A stretch of DNA of 17,127 nucleotides from Cloacibacillus sp. (GTDB taxonomy: Bacteria; Synergistota; Synergistia; Synergistales; Synergistaceae). The notes beneath the pieces were generated by a model that did no database searches, was not told the DNA's origin, and saw only the letters and a program-made list of their open reading frames with translations. Made by a program: the position numbers and the translations under genes. The stretch is from contig NZ_JAJBUX010000111.1 of assembly GCF_020860125.1 (NCBI RefSeq), positions 1 to 17,127 on the forward strand. The letters are read 5' to 3'. Below are positions 1 through 6,210 of this stretch, in pieces. The stretch's first letter is position 1, and every line of letters begins with the position of its first letter.

Positions 1-11
1 TACATATAATA

Positions 12-56
12 GGCAAAGGAAAGGGCGACGGGAAAACCGTCGCCCTTTCCTTTGCC
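12..56. terminator. 20-bp perfect hairpin, probable terminator
   Basis: The arms at 12-31 and 37-56 are exact reverse complements (20 bp) around a GAAAA loop. There is no T-run after the hairpin on the plus strand (GCGCGCC follows). On the minus strand the next bases are TATTATATGTA, which is A/T-rich but not a classic U-tract. It most likely ends a transcript of a gene lying left of the window, or acts in both directions. The hairpin is seen directly; the terminator role is inferred. Confidence 0.5.
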
Positions 57-141
57 GCGCCTTCCCCATGCCCCGGCCCGCGTCCCGATAAACAGAAAAG
101 GTTATGACGGCGGCACAAAATCATGAGAAGAAATAAGCCGT

Positions 142-170
142 TTGACATTTCCGCGCGCCGCCGTTAGGAT
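142..170 (+). promoter_or_regulatory. sigma70-type promoter upstream of alkC
   Basis: A perfect -35 box TTGACA (142-147) is followed by a 17-nt spacer and the -10 box TAGGAT (165-170). Transcription would start near 177 on the plus strand. That leaves an untranslated leader of about 340 nt before the alkC start at 516, unusually long for a single repair gene. Box match and spacing are seen; activity is inferred. Confidence 0.6.
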
Positions 171-187
171 AGAAAAAATCAGGCTAT

Positions 188-212
188 CTTTGTCCGCCTT
201 CGGCGGATAAAG
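188..212 (+). other. leader hairpin near the 5' end of the alkC transcript
   Basis: An 11-bp stem (188-198 with 202-212, one G-U pair) closes a UUC loop. It sits about 10 nt after the predicted transcription start, so it would cap the 5' end of the long leader. No T-run follows. A stabilising or structural role is possible. I do not recognise a known riboswitch class here. Confidence 0.45.
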
Positions 213-240
213 CATACATAAAATATGTGCAGAAAGGCGG

Positions 241-268
241 CTTTTACGCGTTTGCCCCGCTGAAAGGG
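241..268 (+). repeat. leader repeat, copy 1 (hairpin-forming)
   Basis: This 28-bp segment matches 480-507 at 24 of 28 positions. Both copies contain CTTTYA ... TGAAAG arms around a GCG/CGC inner stem, and pairing is kept despite substitutions. The 3' arm ends in GAAAGGG, a Shine-Dalgarno-like string, followed by an ATG at 271 that would encode only seven codons. A second near-copy lies directly in front of alkC, so the two may belong to one leader RNA. Function unknown. Confidence 0.45.
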
Positions 269-479
269 CAATGCAAGTGCGAAAAGTCCATTAACAGAAA
301 CATTGCGCAGCCCGCGCTGCCGGGCGGTGGCATTTTTCGCTTTCACATGGCAGTGACAGGCCGCGGTGAACATTTACAGGAGGGAAACCGCGTCATTTTT
401 CTTAATATCTCTAAGGTAATTTACGGCGAACGTTATGAAAGCGCTAAAAACAACGCCCTCCGGCGGCGCGGGCGGCCAG

Positions 480-507
480 CTTTCACGCGTTTGCTACGCT
501 GAAAGGA
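480..507 (+). repeat. leader repeat, copy 2, overlapping the alkC ribosome binding site
   Basis: This is the second copy of the 28-bp element at 241-268. CTTTCA (480-485) can pair with TGAAAG, with an inner GCGT/ACGC stem. The 3' arm runs into GAAAGGAG (501-508), the Shine-Dalgarno sequence for the ATG at 516. If the hairpin forms it would occlude the ribosome binding site in part, so translational control of alkC is plausible. The overlap is seen; control is inferred. Confidence 0.45.
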
Positions 508-515
508 GAAAACAT

Positions 516-1616
516 ATGCCGGAACCGCTGAAAAACAGATATAACCGCGAATCCGTCCACGCTCTGGCTTTGCGTATAAGGGCCGTATATCATTCGTTTA
601 AGGTCAATGATTTTGTAAACGGCATTATGGACAAAAGTTGGTCGGCCCTAGAGCTGAAGGCCCGTATGCGGCAGATTACGCTGAATTTAGGAAGGTATCT
701 GCCCGCCGATTACGAACGGGCGCTTGGCGTCATTGACAGGGTCGCCGCCGGTTATCCCGCTGGATACAACGATTTCGCCCTCATGTATTTTCCTGATTTT
801 GTCGAAGTATACGGGCGGGATGAGCGCCATTGGGAGCTCTCGATGGCCGCGCTGGAAAGGTATACTTCCTTGTCATCCTCCGAGTTCGCCGTGAGGCCGT
901 TTATCATCGAGCACGAAGAGCGCATGATGGCGCGGATGGCCCTCTGGACCGCCCATGAGAACGAACATGTCCGGCGGCTGGCCAGCGAGGGCTGCCGTCC
1001 GCAGCTGCCCTGGGGACAGGCGCTGACCCGTTTCAAAGAGGACCCGACGCCGGTTCTCGGTATTTTGGAGCGGCTTAAAACCGACCCGTCGCCCTATGTC
1101 CGTAAAAGCGTGGCCAACAACCTGAACGATATCTCAAAAACTCATCCCGCTCTGGTCGTGAAGACCGCGTGGGAGTGGTACGGTAAAGACGGGCGTACAG
1201 ACTGGATCGTAAAGCACGGATGCCGGACGCTTCTGAAAAAGGGCGACATTGATATGCTGCCCCTCTTCGGCTTTGCGGACGGCGGCTCCGTGGATATTGA
1301 CGGCTTCACGCTGGACGCCGCCTCCGTCCCCATTGGCGATAAGATAAGCTTTTCCTTTATCGTCGAGGCAAAAAAAGCGGCCAGGGTGCGGCTGGAATAT
1401 GGCGTTGATTACGTGAAGGCAAACGGCGGCCGAAGCCGCAAAATATTCCAGATATCCGAGCTTTCTTTGAAGGAAAACACAAGAAGGCCCTACACAAAAA
1501 CCCATTCCTTCGCGGACACGAGTACAAGAAAACACTACCCCGGCCCCCATTCGCTCACGCTCATCGTAAACGGCGCCGAGCGCGGCACGCTGGATTTCGA
1601 GGTCTCCACAAAATAG
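516..1616 (+). CDS. alkC: AlkC-type DNA alkylation repair protein (HEAT-like repeat DNA glycosylase)
   Basis: A 366-aa protein of the AlkC/AlkD superfamily. These enzymes excise N-alkylated bases such as 3-methyladenine without base flipping and start base excision repair in the cytoplasm. The N-terminus (PEPLKNRYN), the FPDFVEVYG and SSSEFAVRPFI segments, LASEGCRPQLPW and the SVANNLNDI/DWIVKHGCRTLLKKG blocks are typical of AlkC and cover the helical repeat region to about residue 255. The last 110 residues look beta-rich and fit the Ig-like C-terminal domain known in AlkC. The ATG at 516 is chosen because GAAAGGAG lies just upstream and the family N-terminus begins there; an in-frame ATG at 435 lacks a good site. 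It is a single plus-strand gene with its own promoter and long leader, next to a repeat-flanked cassette. Confidence 0.9.
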   Translation: MPEPLKNRYNRESVHALALRIRAVYHSFKVNDFVNGIMDKSWSALELKARMRQITLNLGRYLPADYERALGVIDRVAAGYPAGYNDFALMYFPDFVEVYGRDERHWELSMAALERYTSLSSSEFAVRPFIIEHEERMMARMALWTAHENEHVRRLASEGCRPQLPWGQALTRFKEDPTPVLGILERLKTDPSPYVRKSVANNLNDISKTHPALVVKTAWEWYGKDGRTDWIVKHGCRTLLKKGDIDMLPLFGFADGGSVDIDGFTLDAASVPIGDKISFSFIVEAKKAARVRLEYGVDYVKANGGRSRKIFQISELSLKENTRRPYTKTHSFADTSTRKHYPGPHSLTLIVNGAERGTLDFEVSTK

Positions 1617-1624
1617 CCCTCCCC

Positions 1625-1782
1625 GCGGGAGGAGCTAAGGTCAACTCTCCCTCAGTCTCGGCGAAAAACATCGCCGAGCCAGCTCTGATGTGACTACCAG
1701 CCGAATCGCACAATTCAGAAGGACTCTGATTTGGCTCCCTGGCCGCCTCAATGAGGGAGCCAAAAATCTTTGATAAACCGCC
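1625..1782 (+). repeat. solo, interrupted arm of the cassette repeat
   Basis: Bases 1635-1684 match 2628-2677 essentially identically, including a hairpin with TCGGCGA/TCGCCGA arms. Bases 1748-1782 match 2681-2715 almost exactly, including the AAAAATCTTTGATAAACCGC end. Between these blocks, 1686-1747 is extra sequence absent from the right-hand copy. That interruption supplies a new GGCTCCCT arm (1733-1740) that pairs with AGGGAGCC (1754-1761). It has the same orientation as the right arm of the neighbouring cassette and begins nine bases after the alkC stop. It may be a remnant of another insertion. Confidence 0.7.
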
Positions 1783-1811
1783 ACTTACCTTCGATAGGGA
1801 AATGATAAACA

Positions 1812-1925
1812 GCGGTTTAACACAGGTTTTCGGCTCCCTCTCTGAGGGGGCTCCGCCGCAGGCGGTGGAGGAGTGTTGACCTTAGGTTCTCCCGCAACCC
1901 TTGTGCGGGCTCTGTTTGGGCGCGG
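1812..1925 (-). repeat. left inverted-repeat arm of the DUF559 cassette
   Basis: GCGGTTTA (1812-1819) is followed by GGCTCCCTC-TCT-GAGGGGG, then a CCGCC-GCA-GGCGG hairpin (1853-1865), then GGAGGAGTGTTGACCTTAGG to 1886. A second hairpin has arms CCCGCA (1891-1896) and TGCGGG (1904-1909), followed by CTCTGTTTGGGCGCGG. This order is the reverse complement of the right arm (2570-2714), with substitutions concentrated in the stems and loops. It lies directly downstream of the DUF559 stop at 1957, so part of it may be in that gene's transcript and help end it. Confidence 0.6.
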
Positions 1926-1956
1926 CTGACGCCTCTTATCAAAGTGTAGTCGCAGT

Positions 1957-2382
1957 TCAGCTATCGGTCAGCTCGCGTAGAAATCCGGGCGGTTCGGGGA
2001 TATCCCTGGCGAGCTTACGCACAATACGGCTGTCTATTTCACAGCATACACGGTTAAAAGATCGCCTGACCTCGGGATTGGTAAAACGCATCACCTCTAC
2101 CCCCAGCTTTCCGAAACATTCCGTCCGCCGCTGGTCATAATCCGGACGGTTGCCACAGTAGTGCTGTCTGCCGTCTATTTCTACTACTAAGGCGGCCTCA
2201 AAACAATAAAAATCTGCTATGTAGCGGTCGATGACCTTCTGACGCTGGAAACGCACGGGATATTTTGCGAGAAAATCGTACCAAAGATGACGCTCCTCTG
2301 GAGTCATATTACGGCGCAGCCCCCGGGCCAGAGGAATGATTTTTTTATCATATCGCACGATATATACAATCCCCTTCCACAT
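1957..2382 (-). CDS. DUF559 (Vsr/restriction endonuclease-like) protein
   Basis: A 141-aa protein of the DUF559 family, a compact PD-(D/E)XK-like fold related to very-short-patch repair endonucleases. Family signatures are PLARGLRRNMTPEERHLWYDFL (residues 17-38), KVIDRYIADFY with D57, and VVEIDGRQHY with E68, D70 and H74, the likely metal-binding and catalytic region. FGKLGVEVMRFTNPEV is the usual C-terminal block. The ATG at 2382 has no visible Shine-Dalgarno site. A GTG at 2358 (133 aa) lies 12 nt after GGAAGGGG and gives a more family-like N-terminus. A possible extended -10 (TGGTATGCT, 2415-2423) lies upstream. It is the only gene between two inverted hairpin-rich repeats, so it may act on them, by analogy with REP/RAYT pairs. 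Nuclease activity is inferred from family; the biological role is unknown. Confidence 0.85.
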   Translation of the reverse strand: MWKGIVYIVRYDKKIIPLARGLRRNMTPEERHLWYDFLAKYPVRFQRQKVIDRYIADFYCFEAALVVEIDGRQHYCGNRPDYDQRRTECFGKLGVEVMRFTNPEVRRSFNRVCCEIDSRIVRKLARDIPEPPGFLRELTDS

Positions 2383-2506
2383 CAGCGGTCATTGATAAAA
2401 TCTAATCTGCGGTAAGCATACCACAGTCTGATAAGTCTGCAGAAGCAAGGTCAAAATTAAGAGATCGAAAACCACCGCAGATAGGGTAAACGATAATTTT
2501 TTCTTA

Positions 2507-2714
2507 AAGCCTTCCTCTCTGAGGAAGGTGGCTCGCCGCCGCTTTTGCGGCGAGACGGAAGGAGTGTTGCTCTGTATGGCGCGGAAACCGCGCCATACAG
2601 AGCCCGCGGCAAAGGCCGCGGAAGAACCTAAGGTCAACTCTCCCTCAGTCTCGGCGAAAAACATCGCCGAGCCAGCTCCCTCAAGGAGGGAGCCAAAAAT
2701 CTTTGATAAACCGC
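2507..2714. repeat. right arm of the cassette: cluster of six consecutive hairpins
   Basis: Six stem-loops follow one another: 2510-2517/2521-2528 (8 bp); 2532-2539/2547-2554 (8 bp); 2570-2584/2588-2602 (15 bp perfect, AAA loop); 2604-2610/2615-2621 (7 bp); 2650-2657/2664-2671 (8 bp); 2675-2682/2686-2693 (8 bp). The outer two pairs are inverted versions of one another: stem, spacer, stem, then GTTG/CAAC near CTAAGG. The region is therefore itself an inverted-repeat unit with two central palindromes. The block CTAAGGTCAAC...GCCAGCTC is repeated at 1635. No coding sequence is supported here. Confidence 0.7.
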
Positions 2715-2741
2715 TATTTATCTCTTCCCCCCACCTGAATG

Positions 2742-2867
2742 AAATCGGCGTTTAGACGTGCGAATAACGAAATAACTGAGGGCTTGGCAAGCGGAGGCGC
2801 ACTAAAGTGCGGTGAGAATTGCCAAGCCCTCAGTTATGAAGTTAGTCGTGCTTATAAACGCCGATTT
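2742..2867 (-). repeat. 126-nt long hairpin element after gatB
   Basis: The outer arms 2742-2754 and 2855-2867 pair perfectly (13 bp). The inner arms 2772-2790 and 2819-2837 pair perfectly (19 bp). An apical stem, 2798-2803/2806-2811, adds 6 bp. The intervening internal loop is partly complementary. The element begins 3 nt after the gatB stop on the minus strand and lacks a following T-run. Blocks TTAGACGTGC (2752-2761) and GGAGGCGCA (2793-2801) recur in the hairpin after lysS. It could be a terminator, an mRNA-stabilising 3' structure or a MITE-like insertion. Confidence 0.65.
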
Positions 2868-2870
2868 ACC

Positions 2871-4328
2871 TTAGTGAAGGAGTTCAGAGAGAGCCCTCGC
2901 CACCTCGGCGGGGTCGGCGCTGCCGCGGGTCTCGCGCATTACGAGCCCCTGGAGGAATTTTGCCTTCGCGCCCTTTTTATCGGCGCCCTTCTTTATGGTT
3001 TCGACGGCCTCCGGTTCGGCGGCGAATACCTTTTCGATTACCGCTTTGAGCGCCTCGCCCGTCAGGCGCCCGCCCGCCGCGCCGCATTTTTTCAGCGCCG
3101 CCTCGAGCGTAAGTTTTTCGCCGTACATCGCGGCGAGCACGTCTTTGGCCTGCGTGTTGGAGAGCTCTTTTTTCTCGACCTTCGCGATCAGCGAGCCCAG
3201 CTCTTTCGCGGGAACGGGGAAGGCGGTGATGTCTAGGCCCTCTTCGCGCAGCAGCCGCTGTACCTCCATGCGGGCCCAGTTGGCGGCTTTCGCGGCGGGC
3301 GCGCCCGCGGCGACCATCTCTTCGTAGTAGTCGGCCATCTCCCGCTGTTCGGTGATCTGCTGGCTCTCTTCAAGGGTAAGGCCGTACTGCGAGACGAAGC
3401 GGTCGCGCCTGTCCCAGGGCATTTCCGGAAGGCTGGCGCGTATTTTTTCGACATATTCGGGCTTCGCGTCGATCGGCGCGAGGTCCATTTCCACGTAGTA
3501 ACGGTAGTCGCGCGCGCCCTCTTTGCTGCGCATGGAGCGCGTGACGCCCACCGCGTCGTCCCAGAGGCGCGTCTCCTGCACTAGTTTGCCGCCCTCGTCA
3601 AGCACGCGGTTCTGGCACGCGATCTCGTATTCGAGGGCGCGTTCGATCGATTTGAGGGAATTGATGTTTTTCAGCTCTACGCGGGTTCCCAGCGAGCCGT
3701 CGGGGTTCGAGAGGGAGACGTTGACGTCCACGCGCAGCGAGCCTGATTCCATCTCTCCGTCGGAGGCCCCGAGGTAGCGCGCGAGCTGGCGTATCTGGGT
3801 GACGTAGGCGATAGCCTCCGCCGGCGAGTTCATATCGGGCATCGAGACGATCTCGGAGAGGGGCATTCCGCCGCGGTTGTAGTCGACTAATGAGTAGGCG
3901 GCACCCGAGAGGCGGCCGTCGGAGGTCGGATGCACGAGTTTGCCCGCGTCCTCTTCAAGGTGCAGGTGGTCGAGGTGTACCCGCTTCGGTTTGCCGTCGG
4001 CGATGATGTCAAGGTATCCGCCCTGAGCGATGGCGTGTTCGTACTGCGTGATCTGGTAGGCCTTCGGCAGATCGGCGTAGAAGTAGTGTTTGCGGTGGAA
4101 GCGCGTGTTGTCCTGGATGTCGCAGTGGAGGCCAAGCCCCATTTTTACCGCGAGGTCTACCGCGTGGTCGTTGATGACCGGCAGCGTGCCGGGCACGGCG
4201 AGGCAGATCGGGCAGACGTTGGTGTTAGGCGTCGCGCCGATGTAGTCCGTGGAGCAACTGCAGAAGAGTTTTGTCTTTGTCTTTAGCTGGAGGTGTATTT
4301 CAAGTCCGATAACGACCTGTCTTTTCAT
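2871..4328 (-). CDS. gatB: Asp-tRNA(Asn)/Glu-tRNA(Gln) amidotransferase subunit B
   Basis: A 485-aa GatB, the kinase and tRNA-binding subunit of the GatCAB transamidosome. It phosphorylates the misacylated Glu or Asp on tRNA, and ammonia from GatA then completes Gln-tRNA or Asn-tRNA. Visible family features are the N-terminal GLEIHLQLKTKTKLFC, four zinc-type cysteines (C23, C25, C39, C42), RKHYFYADLPKAYQI and the DVNVS and RVELKNINS segments, followed by a C-terminal helical YqeY-like tail. The ATG at 4328 follows the gatA stop by one base, with GAAGGAG inside the end of gatA; the longer open frame to 4505 is read-through into gatA. It is the last gene of gatCAB and is followed at once by a long hairpin. 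Confidence 0.97.
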   Translation of the reverse strand: MKRQVVIGLEIHLQLKTKTKLFCSCSTDYIGATPNTNVCPICLAVPGTLPVINDHAVDLAVKMGLGLHCDIQDNTRFHRKHYFYADLPKAYQITQYEHAIAQGGYLDIIADGKPKRVHLDHLHLEEDAGKLVHPTSDGRLSGAAYSLVDYNRGGMPLSEIVSMPDMNSPAEAIAYVTQIRQLARYLGASDGEMESGSLRVDVNVSLSNPDGSLGTRVELKNINSLKSIERALEYEIACQNRVLDEGGKLVQETRLWDDAVGVTRSMRSKEGARDYRYYVEMDLAPIDAKPEYVEKIRASLPEMPWDRRDRFVSQYGLTLEESQQITEQREMADYYEEMVAAGAPAAKAANWARMEVQRLLREEGLDITAFPVPAKELGSLIAKVEKKELSNTQAKDVLAAMYGEKLTLEAALKKCGAAGGRLTGEALKAVIEKVFAAEPEAVETIKKGADKKGAKAKFLQGLVMRETRGSADPAEVARALSELLH

Positions 4329-4329
4329 C

Positions 4330-5805
4330 TTAGCACTCTCCTTCCGTGATCTCGGCCGCCGCCGGAGCGCCCGCCGTTTTTTCGATAATGGAGGCGTAGG
4401 ACAGAAGCTCCGCGTCGCCGAAGCGCGGCGCGAGAAGCTGGACGTTGGTCGGCAGTCCCTCGGGCGTGAATCCGAGGCTGAGGCTGACGCTCGGCAGCCC
4501 GGCAAGGTTGGCGATGGTGGTGAATACGTCTCCCAGGTACATTCTCACGGGATCTTTTTCGCCGAGGCCGCATTTGTAGGCGAGCGCCGGAGAGATCGGA
4601 CAGATGAGAAGGTCGGCCTCTTTAAAAAGCTCCTTGAATTCGTCGGAGATGAGCTGGCGCACCTTTGTCGCGGGCACGAAGTAGTTTTCGTAGTAACCGC
4701 GCGTGAGGATGCAGGTGCCGACGAGGATACGTCTGCGCACCTCTTCGCCGAAGCCCTCCATGCGGCTCTTTTTGTACATTTCGGAGAGGTTTTTGCCGTC
4801 GGCGTGGTGGCCGTAGCGCATGCCGTCGTAGCAGGCGAGCTTGGAGCTCGCGTCGCCGAGCGCCACCATGTAGTAGCAGGCGACGGTATGTTCCATCGTG
4901 ATGGGCAGTTTCGCCTCGATGATCTCGGCCCCCGCCTCGCGGCATATCGCGGCGGCGCGGTCTATGGCCTCGACAAGCGGACGGTCCACGCTTTCACGGT
5001 CGAAGCCGGTGAGGATCGCCACCTTTTTGCCGGCGAGCGAGGCGCTGCCGACGGCCTCCGTGAATGAGGGACGCTCGTAGGCGTCGCAGGTGGTGTCGTT
5101 GGCGTCTTCTTTTGCGAGCACATCCATGAGGAGGGCCATGTCGCCGATGTTTCTCGTCAGCGGCCCCACCTGGTCGAGCGAGGAGGCGTAGGCGACGATG
5201 CCGAAGCGGCTGATCTGCCCGTATGAAGGTTTCATGCCCTGCACGCCGCAGAAGGCGGCAGGCTGGCGCACGGAACCGCCGGTGTCGCTGCCGAGGGCTA
5301 CGGGGATGAAGCCCGCCGCGACGGCCGCCGCGCTGCCTCCGGAGCTGCCGCCGGGAACGCGCGTGATGTCGCGCGGGTTAAGGGTCGGCCCGAAGATGGA
5401 GCTTTCGGTGGTGCTGCCCATCGCGAATTCGTCCATGTTGGCTTTGCCGACGAGGACGGCCCCCGCCTCTTTCATGTTTTTAACGGCGGTGGCGTCATAG
5501 TGCGGCACCCAGCCTTTGAGCATTTTGCTGCAGCAGGTGGTTTCGATGCCGTCGGTGCAGAAGTTGTCTTTGACGGCGAAGGGAACGCCCGCGAGAACGC
5601 CTGGATCTTCGCCGCGCGCGATCATTTCGTCTATCTTTTTCGCGTCGGAGACGGCCCGCTCTTCGCATACGGCGATGAGCGAGTTATATTTTTTATCATA
5701 TTTTTTGATGCGTTCGATGGCGGCGCGCGTCACCTCTTCGGCGGTGAATTTTTTTTCTTTGACGCCCGCGGCTATCTCCCGCGCGGAAAGTTTGTGGAAT
5801 TCCAT
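4330..5805 (-). CDS. gatA: Asp-tRNA(Asn)/Glu-tRNA(Gln) amidotransferase subunit A
   Basis: A 491-aa amidase-signature enzyme that hydrolyses glutamine and passes ammonia to GatB. The catalytic Ser-cisSer-Lys triad is visible: K79 in GVPFAVKDNF, S154 in PGGSSGGSAAAVAAG and S178 in GSDTGGSVRQPA. These are the same residue numbers as in the studied S. aureus GatA. The substrate-channel segment GKANMDEFAMGSTTESS is intact. The start ATG at 5805 follows the gatC stop by three bases with GGGGAGGA upstream. Length and motifs are complete. It is tightly coupled to gatC and gatB, consistent with stoichiometric expression. Confidence 0.98.
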   Translation of the reverse strand: MEFHKLSAREIAAGVKEKKFTAEEVTRAAIERIKKYDKKYNSLIAVCEERAVSDAKKIDEMIARGEDPGVLAGVPFAVKDNFCTDGIETTCCSKMLKGWVPHYDATAVKNMKEAGAVLVGKANMDEFAMGSTTESSIFGPTLNPRDITRVPGGSSGGSAAAVAAGFIPVALGSDTGGSVRQPAAFCGVQGMKPSYGQISRFGIVAYASSLDQVGPLTRNIGDMALLMDVLAKEDANDTTCDAYERPSFTEAVGSASLAGKKVAILTGFDRESVDRPLVEAIDRAAAICREAGAEIIEAKLPITMEHTVACYYMVALGDASSKLACYDGMRYGHHADGKNLSEMYKKSRMEGFGEEVRRRILVGTCILTRGYYENYFVPATKVRQLISDEFKELFKEADLLICPISPALAYKCGLGEKDPVRMYLGDVFTTIANLAGLPSVSLSLGFTPEGLPTNVQLLAPRFGDAELLSYASIIEKTAGAPAAAEITEGEC

Positions 5806-5808
5806 ATT

Positions 5809-6135
5809 TTATTCCTCCCCTTCCCCGTCGTCTTCGAGCGCGATGATGCGCGGCACGCGGAAGAAATCGCCGTCGCGCACCGGCGCCTCTTCAAGGAAGA
5901 GGTCGCGCCCCGTCCAGCGCACCGGCTCGTCCGCGCGGCGCGCGGGAGCCTTTTTGACGTCCCATTCAAAGGGGGCCACGTCCTCGTGAGCCAGCTCCTG
6001 CATCTTGTCGCAGAGGCGGAGGATGTCGTTGACGCGGTCGAGGACCTCCTGATACTGATCTTCGGGAAGGCCGATGCGCGAGAGCGTCAGCACCTCGCTC
6101 AGCCGTTCCTTGTCCATTTCCATTTTTTTTATCAT
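5809..6135 (-). CDS. gatC: Asp-tRNA(Asn)/Glu-tRNA(Gln) amidotransferase subunit C
   Basis: A 108-aa GatC, the small belt-like subunit that wraps around GatA and GatB and stabilises the complex. Family features are the N-terminal LSRIGLPEDQ helix, the VNDILRLCDKMQEL amphipathic helix and the AHEDVAPFEW turn, followed by an extended segment and the LFLEEAPVRDGDFFRVPRI end. The ATG at 6135 has a perfect AGGAGGTA site five bases upstream, the strongest ribosome binding site of the group. It is first in gatCAB and starts 75 bases after the ligA stop. Confidence 0.95.
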   Translation of the reverse strand: MIKKMEMDKERLSEVLTLSRIGLPEDQYQEVLDRVNDILRLCDKMQELAHEDVAPFEWDVKKAPARRADEPVRWTGRDLFLEEAPVRDGDFFRVPRIIALEDDGEGEE

Positions 6136-6210
6136 GTCGTTACCTCCTGAAGTGAGGATTTTTTCTGATGCCGCCCGCCGTACCCGCCGGCGGTAAAGGC
6201 GTCGGTCCGT

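Larger units (their letters stand above)
1797..2729 (-). mobile_element. DUF559 gene cassette bounded by long inverted repeats (putative mobile unit)
   Basis: The left edge (GGGAA at 1797, GATAAACAGCGGTTTA at 1804-1819) is mirrored at the right edge (TAAACCGCTATTTATC at 2707-2722, TTCCC at 2725-2729). The similarity continues inward on the left through GGCTCCCTC (1832), GTTGACCTTAGG (1875-1886), a CCGC/GCGG hairpin and CTCTGT.TGG.CGCGG up to about 1925, and on the right in reverse through 2694, 2642 and 2570. The only gene inside is a DUF559 endonuclease-like protein. I see no known transposase and no clear target-site duplication. The inverted repeats are seen; mobility is inferred. Confidence 0.55.

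Noticed and set aside
227..502. 91-codon open frame in the alkC leader
   Set aside because: No ribosome binding site and no recognisable domain; it runs across hairpin repeats and looks like a chance frame in leader RNA.
2389..2664. 91-codon minus-strand frame upstream of the DUF559 gene
   Set aside because: It reads through the cassette hairpins, so its codons are dictated by palindromes; no start signal.
1635..2679. Repeated 50-bp blocks as a CRISPR array
   Set aside because: Only two direct copies about 1 kb apart with a gene between them, plus inverted copies. There is no regular spacing and no cas genes.
2742..2867. Hairpins after gatB and lysS as integron attC sites
   Set aside because: The arms lack the RYYYAAC/GTTRRRY core pair in the required positions, and no integrase is present.
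2739..3236. 165-codon plus-strand frame across the hairpin and the end of gatB
   Set aside because: It begins inside the long hairpin and then runs antisense to gatB; no family features.
4329..4505. N-terminal extension of gatB
   Set aside because: The extra frame lies inside gatA and has no GatB similarity. The ATG at 4328 with GAAGGAG upstream begins the conserved GatB N-terminus.
5500..6150. 216-codon plus-strand frame opposite gatA/gatC
   Set aside because: Antisense shadow of strongly conserved genes in GC-rich DNA; no start signal and low-complexity Phe/Ala/Val composition.
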